A stretch of 64,000 nucleotides of DNA, from contig NZ_SSWX01000001.1 in assembly GCF_004803635.1 (NCBI RefSeq), positions 1 to 64,000 of the forward strand, read 5' to 3'. Origin of the DNA: Lampropedia aestuarii (lineage in GTDB: Bacteria > Pseudomonadota > Gammaproteobacteria > Burkholderiales > Burkholderiaceae_C). A program made the position numbers and the translations under genes. The notes under the pieces are model-generated. The model had not been told where the DNA came from. It saw only the letters and a list, made by a program, of their open reading frames with translations, and did no database searches. Of this stretch, positions 57,411 to 64,000 are shown piece by piece (within the stretch, counting starts at the first letter, position 1; the number at the start of each line of letters is the position of its first letter).

Positions 57411-58178
57411 TTAGGAAGAAGAGGACTGTCTGGCTTTGAGGGTTTGCTCCAGCGACTCAAAGATCAAACCAATCACAATCGCCGCAGCAATCGCCACCAG
57501 GATATTGAGCTTGAGCGGCAGCGCATAGGCCACCACCGCCACCGCCCCCGCAACCAGCACAGCCAAATAGGTATAGCGATCAACCAGCAAGGACAAGGTC
57601 ACGCCCAGCAAAGCCAAAATACCGGCAAAGCCCAAACCCCAGTGCAGCGGCACAAACTGGGCCATGAAAATGCCTGCAAACGTGGTGCCCTGCCACACGC
57701 ACCAGGTCACCGTCGCCCCGCCCCAAAAATACAAGCCTTGCTCAGGTGAGGGCTCGGCCTTTTTATAGCGCCTGAAAAACATCACAAACAGCATGTCGGT
57801 GCCCATATACATCATCCACAAGCGCTTGTGCCTGGGTAGATGGCCAAATGGCTCGCGCCACAGACTGCTGAAAATAATGAAACGCAGGTTCACACACAAA
57901 CCAGTCAGCCACATCACCCACAGCGGCGACTGGCTGGCCAGCAGCGGCAGCACTGCCAATTGGGAGCTGCCGGCGTACACCAGCAAGGACATCAGCGCAG
58001 CCATTGGCACTGACAAACCGCTTTTGACCATCGCCACACCAGTCACCAGCCCCCATGCCCCCACGCCCAAGGCGACCTGCGCCTGGTCTTTGGCACCTGC
58101 GCGGAACGCTGGATGGGCAAAGGCTTGGCGGATTTTGCGCTGCCATGGCAGTGCCTGGGAGGTGTCAGGAAGACTCAT
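57411..58178 (-). CDS. azlC: AzlC-type branched-chain amino-acid exporter subunit
   Basis: A 255-residue membrane protein with about seven helices. The family sequence includes LGVGAWGLVTGVAMVKSGLS, LLVYAGSSQLAVLPLLASQSPLWVMWLTGLCVNLRFIIFSS and YKKAEPSPEQGLYFWGGA. AzlC forms a two-part transporter with AzlD that exports leucine, isoleucine, valine or toxic analogues. Transcribed first in an azlCD operon. Confidence 0.93.
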   Translation of the reverse strand: MSLPDTSQALPWQRKIRQAFAHPAFRAGAKDQAQVALGVGAWGLVTGVAMVKSGLSVPMAALMSLLVYAGSSQLAVLPLLASQSPLWVMWLTGLCVNLRFIIFSSLWREPFGHLPRHKRLWMMYMGTDMLFVMFFRRYKKAEPSPEQGLYFWGGATVTWCVWQGTTFAGIFMAQFVPLHWGLGFAGILALLGVTLSLLVDRYTYLAVLVAGAVAVVAYALPLKLNILVAIAAAIVIGLIFESLEQTLKARQSSSS

Positions 58179-58410
58179 AAACCGGCTGGGCTCGTGTGGT
58201 CAGTGCGAACACTGCTTAAATCTTAGATAAAAGAGCGCACCATGGCAGCGTCTGAACAAACTGCTGCTGGCTAAGCGCCATTGAGGCCATGGGTAATGGC
58301 TTGGCTGGGGGCCTGGACTGCGCTGTCAGCCAGGCCACAACTGCCCGCGGGCATGCCGCCAATGGCAGCGCCACACAGGCTAGCTCTCTATTATGTACCG
58401 TTTACGCCGA

Positions 58411-58437
58411 TGGCCAACCAGCACAGCTGGTTGGCCA
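58411..58437 (-). terminator. hairpin downstream of fmt
   Basis: TGGCCAACCAGC (58411-58422), loop ACA, GCTGGTTGGCCA (58426-58437), a perfect 12-bp stem about 30 bases past the fmt stop. No T run follows on the minus strand, so termination is plausible but not proven. Confidence 0.5.
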
Positions 58438-58466
58438 GCCTTTATTGAGGCCCTGGCGCAAGGCGA

Positions 58467-59480
58467 TTAAATGAATCGATCGCCTGCCTGCATCTCAAAA
58501 CCATTGAGAAATTGCTGCACGTTCAAGCGCTTGCCGCCTGCACGCTGCAATTCAAGCAAGCGCAGCGCCGATTGCCCGCCACAAGCGACCAGCACACCCT
58601 GATTGCGGTCGACTGACAGCACAAGCCCTGGCTGCAATGGCTCCGTGGCAGAGACAGATTCCGGCTGCGCCATCCAAACCTTGATGGTCTCAGCCTGCTC
58701 GGGTGTTGCCAGCTCCACGCCGTGTTTGACAAACTGCGCTTGCGCGGCAGGGAATGGGTTGAAGGCTTGCACTTGCTGGGCCAGGCTGCGCGCATCGCGC
58801 GTCCAATCCAGACGGCTTTCTGCCCGGCTGATTTTTTCAGCATAGGTCACGCCCTCTTGGGGCTGGGGCTGGCTTGGCAGCGCCGTGGCCGATTGCTGCA
58901 GCCGCTGCATCGCCTGCACAATGCTGTGCCCGCCCAGCACCGCCAGACGGTCGTGCAATTGTCCCGTCGTCTCGCCTGCCTCGATCGCCAATGCATCCAT
59001 CGAAATGATAGCGCCGGTATCCAGTCCTTCGTCCATTTGCATGATGCTGATGCCGGTTTCTGAATCGCCTTGCTCGACCGCACGGTGAATGGGCGCTGCA
59101 CCACGCCAGCGAGGCAGCAAGCTGGCATGGATGTTTAAACAACCAAAGCGCGGCAACTCCAGCACCCAGGTGGGCAATATCAAACCATAGGCCGCAACGA
59201 CCAGCACGTCCAGGTTCAGCGCCTGCATTGCCGCTTGGGCGCTCTGTGCTTGCTCTGCGAATTTGCCATTCAAGCGCAGCCCATGCGGCTGCAATACCGC
59301 AATGCCGTGCTGCAAGGCCAGCTGCTTGACGGCTGAAGCCTGCTCTCGCATGCCGCGCCCTGCAGGCCGATCAGGCTGTGTGAGCACCAGGGAGGGGGTA
59401 AAACCGGCGGAAATCAAAGCCTGCAAGGCTTGGCTGGCAAACTCAGGCGTGCCAGCATAGGCAAAACGAAGTGGGGACAT
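58467..59480 (-). CDS. fmt: methionyl-tRNA formyltransferase
   Basis: Formylates initiator Met-tRNA with 10-formyltetrahydrofolate. The 337-residue enzyme has [18 protein letters not shown], the catalytic region [42 protein letters not shown] and a C-terminal OB-fold domain. Its ATG overlaps the stop of the upstream lipoprotein gene by one base (TAATG), and def lies 0.7 kb upstream, so def-lipoprotein-fmt looks like one operon. Confidence 0.97.
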   Translation of the reverse strand: MSPLRFAYAGTPEFASQALQALISAGFTPSLVLTQPDRPAGRGMREQASAVKQLALQHGIAVLQPHGLRLNGKFAEQAQSAQAAMQALNLDVLVVAAYGLILPTWVLELPRFGCLNIHASLLPRWRGAAPIHRAVEQGDSETGISIMQMDEGLDTGAIISMDALAIEAGETTGQLHDRLAVLGGHSIVQAMQRLQQSATALPSQPQPQEGVTYAEKISRAESRLDWTRDARSLAQQVQAFNPFPAAQAQFVKHGVELATPEQAETIKVWMAQPESVSATEPLQPGLVLSVDRNQGVLVACGGQSALRLLELQRAGGKRLNVQQFLNGFEMQAGDRFI

Positions 59481-60064
59481 TACATGGTCGTATTGTTGGG
59501 GTCAGCCTCGATCTTGATGGCAGTGACCAGGCCTTTGGCATTGACGGTGATGCTGACAATGAAGTAGCGGTTGTACTCGCGAAAACCGTATATCCAATTG
59601 CGGCTGCTTGCACGCTCCTCGGCAGCTTCGGCAGATTCAACCGGCGCAGGCGCATCTCCCAATGCATCAAGTATGCTCGCTCGCAGACGGTCTTGGCGTT
59701 GTGGCGGGCCGAAATTTTGCTGCAATTGTGCCGAGGTCCAAACCTGGGGCTGGACCCGCTCAAAATTGCTGCGATTCCAGGCAGGCCCGGCACTGATCAG
59801 CAAGCCCTGCGCATCAAAATCGACCCGATCACGCTGCATGTCACGGATTGCGACGTTGTAAAACCAGCTACTGCCTTCGGGGTAGGAGTAGATCGCAAAC
59901 GGCTCACCCCGAATTTGGCGCAACTGGTCCTGCGGCATGCCTTGTGCAAACGTGCTGGGCGCGGCCGAGGCATTCGACGAATTGCGCAAGCCGTTGTCAG
60001 GCGACGCGCAGCCAGCCAGCGCAGCAACAGCCAAAACAAGCGAGAAAACAATACTGGGCTTCAT
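59480..60064 (-). CDS. small lipoprotein between def and fmt (BamE/SmpA-like fold possible)
   Basis: A 194-residue precursor with a lipobox (AALAGCAS). The mature domain contains [49 protein letters not shown] and a later repeat-like [22 protein letters not shown]. Short 'G-M-x-x-x-x-x-x-x-G-x-P' plus a 'x-x-F-D-x-x-G-x-L' strand pattern is typical of the BamE/SmpA fold, here possibly present twice. Function is unknown, but an outer-membrane or envelope role is likely. It overlaps fmt by one base. Confidence 0.78.
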   Translation of the reverse strand: MKPSIVFSLVLAVAALAGCASPDNGLRNSSNASAAPSTFAQGMPQDQLRQIRGEPFAIYSYPEGSSWFYNVAIRDMQRDRVDFDAQGLLISAGPAWNRSNFERVQPQVWTSAQLQQNFGPPQRQDRLRASILDALGDAPAPVESAEAAEERASSRNWIYGFREYNRYFIVSITVNAKGLVTAIKIEADPNNTTM

Positions 60065-60189
60065 GCGTCAGAGTCCAAAGGTAAAGGGGGGCGAACAAGG
60101 CATCAGCCCTGGGGCAGATGGGCGCGCACTTGGCAGTTGCAACGATAGGCTATTGGTGAACCTGTCCAATTCACAGCCGAGTCAAGCGC

Positions 60190-60702
60190 TCAAGCCTCAG
60201 ACTTGTTTTTCGAACGCTTGAGCATTTTGGTTTTGATGCGATTGCGCTTGAGCGGCGACAAATACTCGACAAACAGCTTGCCCATCAGGTGGTCCATCTC
60301 GTGCTGCACACAAACCGCTTGCAAGCCGGTAGCCTCGATCGTGCGCCACTGGCCATGCTCGTCCTGCGCCTTCACATGGACTGCCACATGGCGCTCGACG
60401 CCATCGTAAATCTCAGGCACCGATAAACAGCCTTCATCGCCGAGCGACTTCTCGGCACTGGCCCAGACAATTTCAGGATTGATCAGCACCAGCGGCTCGT
60501 TGCGCTCCTCGGTCGTGTCCATCACCAACATACGCACGTGGATATCGACCTGCGTGGCAGCCAAGCCAACGCCATTGGCTGCGTACATGGTCTCCAGCAT
60601 ATCAGCGGCTGTGCGCTTGATCTGCTCATTGACCTCGGCCACGGGTTTGGCCACTGTATGCAAGCGTTGGTCTGGATATTCAAGAATGTTGAGGATTGCC
60701 AT
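60190..60702 (-). CDS. def: peptide deformylase
   Basis: Metal hydrolase that removes the N-formyl group from new proteins. The 170-residue enzyme carries all three motifs: GVGLAATQ (44-51), EGCLS (90-94, metal-binding Cys) and QHEMDH (133-138, two metal His and the catalytic Glu). The family start is [21 protein letters not shown]. It heads the def-lipoprotein-fmt operon, and its 3' gap to the lipoprotein gene is 125 bases. Confidence 0.98.
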   Translation of the reverse strand: MAILNILEYPDQRLHTVAKPVAEVNEQIKRTAADMLETMYAANGVGLAATQVDIHVRMLVMDTTEERNEPLVLINPEIVWASAEKSLGDEGCLSVPEIYDGVERHVAVHVKAQDEHGQWRTIEATGLQAVCVQHEMDHLMGKLFVEYLSPLKRNRIKTKMLKRSKNKSEA

Positions 60703-60732
60703 AGTCGATCACTTAGTAAACTGTCGCTATTT

Positions 60733-60784
60733 TCGCAATTTTTGCGATCTATCGCACTGAAACGGGCATTAATCATTGATTAAT
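60733..60784. promoter_or_regulatory. clustered palindromes in the def/LysM divergent region
   Basis: Three palindromes lie together: TCGCAA-TTT-TTGCGA (60733-60747), TGCGAT-CT-ATCGCA (60743-60756, overlapping the first) and ATTAATCA-T-TGATTAAT (60768-60784). They lie within 85 bases of the def ATG. Such a cluster in a divergent region suggests regulator binding, but no known consensus is claimed. Confidence 0.4.
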
Positions 60785-60950
60785 GAAGGCCTTACAATGA
60801 GAATCTATGCAAATTGTCACATTTTGGGACGATTGCCAGCAAGACCGGCCTCACCGCTTGGGCAAGAACATCTCTTATATCTGACGCGTTTGTCATTTCC
60901 GCATGCTGCTTGGCTGCTAGGATACTGTGTTGCTCCTAAGGCGCATTTCA

Positions 60951-62210
60951 ATGTCTGATTCAGGCTTGTTTATCACCATGATTTTGAACCAACCTATAAA
61001 AATTCAATACAGCCTCAGCCGTTTTTCGGATAAAACAAGCCTTGCCCTGGCTGCTGCCCTGCTGCTTTGCAGTGCTTGGGCCAACGCGCAAACTCCCACC
61101 TATCCTGTGACAGCCAACCAGGCCCAGCTTGCCAACCAAGTGGCGGCGCAAGGCGTTCCTGTGTCGGCCTTGAATGCCAATGCACCCAGCTCCTACACCG
61201 TCAAACGTGGCGATACCCTGTGGGGCATTTCAGCGCTGTACCTGAATCAGGCTTGGCGCTGGCCTGAGCTGTGGGGCATGAACCTGGATGCGATTCACAA
61301 CCCGCATTTGATTTATCCAGGCCAAGTGCTGCACTTGAGCATCGACAACGGCATGGCCAGGCTTTCTGTCGATCCAAGCGCCACCAGCACCCTCAAGCTC
61401 TCGCCCTCGGTGCGTTCAGAGCCTTTGTCTGCCACGGCCTTGCCCACCATTCGTCGCGACCTGATTGAGCCCTTCCTGGTGCGCCCGGTCATCAAGGACG
61501 AGTCAGAGCTCGAGCGCCTGCCCGATATCTTGGCCTCTGCCCATGAACGCCTGATTTCTGGCGAAGGCGACACCATCTATGCGCGTGGCAGTGACCGCCT
61601 GCCCTTGTCAACCCGCGATGGCGCGCCCAATAACTATTCCATCTTCCGCCAGGCCAAACCCTTGCTTGACCCTGAAACCAAAGAGGTGCTGGGTTACGAA
61701 GGCGAATTCGTCGGCCAGGCGCGCATTGTGCGCGATGAGTTCTTTGAAGAAGTGACCGACAAAAACGGCAAAGCGCTGGAAGAATACCGCCCAGCCACGA
61801 TGCAAATCACCAAGTCGGCAGCGGAAGTGCGGATTGGCGACCGACTCGACCTGATTCAGGAAGATGCCGATTACGCCAGCTTTGTACCACGCTTGCCGCC
61901 TGCGGATACGGCTGGCCGTGTGGTCTCGCTGTATGCCGATGTCGCCCTCTCTAACGCCAGCTCGGGCCAGGTCGTCGCAGTCAATCTGGGACGCGACAAT
62001 GGCATTGAACCTGGTCAGGTTTTGCAATTGCTCAAAAGTGGCCGACTGGCCCGTGATCCAGAAAGCGGGCCGAATGCACGCATTCGCTTGCCCGATGAGC
62101 CCAATGGAGTGCTGCTGATTTTCCGCGTATTTGACCGTGTCTCGTACGGCTTGATCATGGACAACACCGACGCAGTCAACGTCGGCGATAAGCTCACCAG
62201 CCCGTCCTGA
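60951..62210 (+). CDS. LysM peptidoglycan-binding domain protein
   Basis: A 419-residue exported protein. A signal segment (SLALAAALLLCSAWANAQ) lies after about 25 N-terminal residues. One LysM motif follows near residues 75-125 (SYTVKRGDTLWGISALYLNQAWRWPELWGMN, ending HLIYPGQVLHL). The rest, about 280 residues, is a conserved Burkholderiales extension with repeated FVGQARIVRD and VVAVNLGRDNGIEPGQVLQLL-like beta motifs. Likely a cell-wall-associated periplasmic protein. AAGG lies before the ATG at 60951, and 60978 is an alternative start. Confidence 0.9.
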   Translation: MSDSGLFITMILNQPIKIQYSLSRFSDKTSLALAAALLLCSAWANAQTPTYPVTANQAQLANQVAAQGVPVSALNANAPSSYTVKRGDTLWGISALYLNQAWRWPELWGMNLDAIHNPHLIYPGQVLHLSIDNGMARLSVDPSATSTLKLSPSVRSEPLSATALPTIRRDLIEPFLVRPVIKDESELERLPDILASAHERLISGEGDTIYARGSDRLPLSTRDGAPNNYSIFRQAKPLLDPETKEVLGYEGEFVGQARIVRDEFFEEVTDKNGKALEEYRPATMQITKSAAEVRIGDRLDLIQEDADYASFVPRLPPADTAGRVVSLYADVALSNASSGQVVAVNLGRDNGIEPGQVLQLLKSGRLARDPESGPNARIRLPDEPNGVLLIFRVFDRVSYGLIMDNTDAVNVGDKLTSPS

Positions 62211-62249
62211 TACACCCCAGCTTGCCCACGTAGGCAAGCATTGATCAAC

Positions 62250-62280
62250 AACCGCCAAGGCCAGCCTGGCGGTTTTTTTT
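62250..62280 (+). terminator. Rho-independent terminator after the LysM gene
   Basis: AACCGCCA (62250-62257) pairs with TGGCGGTT (62266-62273), with a run of T residues to 62280. Confidence 0.85.
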
Positions 62281-62359
62281 ATACTCGCGCCTGGGCCTTC
62301 GCACGCACAACTGACCTGCTGCAGCACGCAGCGCCTCTGCCCACCTCAAGGAGAGCTGC

Positions 62360-63688
62360 ATGACGCGAGAGGAATTTGAGCACCATATTGCCCCCTGGCT
62401 GGCCCTGCAGAACTGCCCAGGCATCGGGCCATTTCGCGCCAACACCTTGATTCGGCAATTTGGCTCGGCCAGCGCCGTGTTTGCGCAACCCACAAACACC
62501 CTGGCCGATGTGTTGGGCAGCGAACGCTACGCCATAGCGCTGCGGCAGGCCCTGCGCCCCGAGCAACGCTTGGCGCATGAGGCCGTGTTTGCATGGCTGC
62601 ACAGCCCCGTGCCATGGCCAAGCCATGTGCCGCTGGAGAAAGCCCTCATTACCCAAGCGGATGCGCGCTATCCTGCGCAACTCAAAGAAATTGCCGACCC
62701 ACCACTGTTGCTGTATGCGTTGGGTGCCAGTGCCCTGCTGGAGTCCAACGCACCACTGTGGTGGCAGCAATGCCTGGGGTTATTGGCTGTAGTCGGCAGC
62801 CGTGCTCCCACGCCACAAGGCCAACACAACGCCTTGTACTTCAGCGCCGCAGTGCAACAAGCGGGCCTGTGCGTAGTTTCCGGTTTGGCCCAGGGAATCG
62901 ATGCCGCAGCCCATGCTGGCGCACTGACAAATGCCCCGCAAGGCTGCTTGGCCACGGTGGCCGTGATGGGCACGGGCATTGACCGCATCTACCCCCATTA
63001 CCACCAAGATTTGGCCCAACGCATTGCCAACTGCGGCCTGCTATTGACGGAGTACGGACTGGGCCTTGGCCCACTGGCTGGCAACTTCCCCAAACGCAAT
63101 CGCATCATCACTGGTCTGTCGCAAGCGACGTTGGTGGTAGAGGCAACCGAAAAATCCGGCTCACTCATTTCAGCACGGCTGGCGGCAGAGCAAGGCCGCG
63201 ATGTGATGGCGATTCCCGGCTCGATCCACGCGCTCCAATCCAAAGGCTGCCATGGTCTGATCAAACAAGGCGCACAATTGGTCGACCAGGTGGGCGATAT
63301 TTTGGCGGAATTTGGCCTGCCTGCCCCTGCTGTAGATGGCATCGCAAACAGCTTGCCAACGGACATCAGATCAGCCACAGTGGCAAAACCAGCGCGTGCC
63401 ACGCAGCGCACCGCACAAGCGCCCAGCGCCCTCACCAAGGCAGCCAGCCTGACACACCACGCAACACCACCAGCAATGCCAGATCAGTTCAAGCAATCCG
63501 AACACAAACACAACAGCGCCGCCACCCTCTTGGAGGCGATGGGCTACGACCCTGTGCCACTAGAGCAACTGCAAGCCCGCACAGGACTGGCTACAGCAGT
63601 ATTGCAAGCCCAATTGCTGGAGTTGGAATTGACGCAGCAGGTGCAGCGGATGCCAGGCGGGTATTACCAGCGCATCGCGCTGGCTTGA
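62360..63688 (+). CDS. dprA: DNA processing protein DprA
   Basis: Loads RecA on incoming single-stranded DNA during natural transformation. The 442-residue protein has an N-terminal SAM-like domain (LALQNCPGIGPFRANTLI), the Rossmann core (VVGSRAPTPQGQHNALYFSAAVQQAGLCVVSGLAQGIDAAAHAGAL, TVAVMGTGIDRIYPHYH, KRNRIITGLSQATLVVEATEKSGSLISARLAAEQGRDVMAIPGS) and a C-terminal winged helix (TLLEAMGYDPVPLEQLQARTGL). AAGGAG lies 7 bases before the ATG. Its position beside def/fmt and a LysM gene is conserved in this order. Confidence 0.96.
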   Translation: MTREEFEHHIAPWLALQNCPGIGPFRANTLIRQFGSASAVFAQPTNTLADVLGSERYAIALRQALRPEQRLAHEAVFAWLHSPVPWPSHVPLEKALITQADARYPAQLKEIADPPLLLYALGASALLESNAPLWWQQCLGLLAVVGSRAPTPQGQHNALYFSAAVQQAGLCVVSGLAQGIDAAAHAGALTNAPQGCLATVAVMGTGIDRIYPHYHQDLAQRIANCGLLLTEYGLGLGPLAGNFPKRNRIITGLSQATLVVEATEKSGSLISARLAAEQGRDVMAIPGSIHALQSKGCHGLIKQGAQLVDQVGDILAEFGLPAPAVDGIANSLPTDIRSATVAKPARATQRTAQAPSALTKAASLTHHATPPAMPDQFKQSEHKHNSAATLLEAMGYDPVPLEQLQARTGLATAVLQAQLLELELTQQVQRMPGGYYQRIALA

Positions 63689-64000
63689 GCGCACTGCAAG
63701 CTGGTTTGAACCCCGCCTGACTGCTGCAGGCGGCCAAACAAGGCATCGCATTGTGCACGCCCAGCGCTGTCAACTGCATGCTCCGGCGGCTGGCCGTCAT
63801 GGCTGACAGCTTCCTAGCCAAGGCCCTGCGGATTGTGGCGACCAGCGGCGCCCAAAGGAGCCAGCGTGCGCAAAACAGCGCTACCGCTACTGCCCAAGCG
63901 CTTGACCAAACGCGCCAGCGCTACCCTTGATGCGAGTTCAGCTGCCCATAGCGGATACCCCCAGCAACAAACGGCCAATGCCTTGTGTTTGTGCCAAGAC
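63689..64000. other. end of window without a recognisable gene
   Basis: The last 312 bases contain only short frames on both strands without family features. A downstream gene may begin beyond the window edge. Confidence 0.5.

Overview
This 64 kb window is ordinary-looking bacterial chromosome, moderately GC-rich and densely coding. Gene content and order point to a betaproteobacterium of the order Burkholderiales, probably Comamonadaceae or a relative. Examples are a phasin for polyhydroxyalkanoate granules, orn divergent from an M48 protease and rsgA, def-fmt divergent from a LysM gene and dprA, and ftsK beside trxB. This placement is inferred from gene content, not from a search. No tRNA, rRNA, CRISPR array, prophage or intact insertion sequence was seen.

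Layout. 1-18.9 kb: housekeeping and small-metabolite genes (universal stress protein, nth, glutathione transferase, trmL, argG, MATE pump, yqeY, rpsU, HI0933-type flavoprotein, cobA, malonyl-CoA decarboxylase, LapA-like protein, rsgA, M48 protease, orn, adk, YihY protein, GNAT acetyltransferase, LysE exporter). 18.9-34.3 kb: an unbroken run of ten minus-strand genes that looks like an acid- and bile-stress locus. In transcription order these are glutamate decarboxylase gadB, a long Orn/Lys/Arg-type decarboxylase, an AspT-type amino-acid exchanger, a four-gene efflux set (YtcA-like, HlyD, FUSC, outer-membrane factor), a secreted choloylglycine-hydrolase-family enzyme, glutaminase and gadC. 34.9-41.2 kb: fadD, pgpA, pncC/cinA, phasin, an isochorismatase-like hydrolase and a DUF2501 protein. 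41.5-53.1 kb: smc, lolA, amn, a thioredoxin-like protein, ftsK, trxB and an LhgO-like oxidase. 53.2-63.7 kb: a possible polysaccharide gene, a FlgO-type lipoprotein pair, pgk, azlCD, fmt, a lipoprotein, def, a LysM protein and dprA.

How the stress locus could work. Glutaminase would release glutamate and ammonia from glutamine. GadB would consume a cytosolic proton while making GABA, and GadC would swap GABA for external glutamate or glutamine. The second decarboxylase/exchanger pair may be a parallel device with unknown substrates. The secreted hydrolase plus tripartite pump would handle bile acids, acyl amides or aromatic acids. A perfect 19-bp inverted repeat carrying two GAATTAATTC palindromes sits just upstream of gadC.

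The other notable feature is a dispersed, palindromic, non-coding repeat family with ends close to TAAGAGCCTGTTC. One clean 154-bp copy (11243-11396) has 28-bp terminal inverted repeats, and three copies begin exactly at a gene's stop codon.
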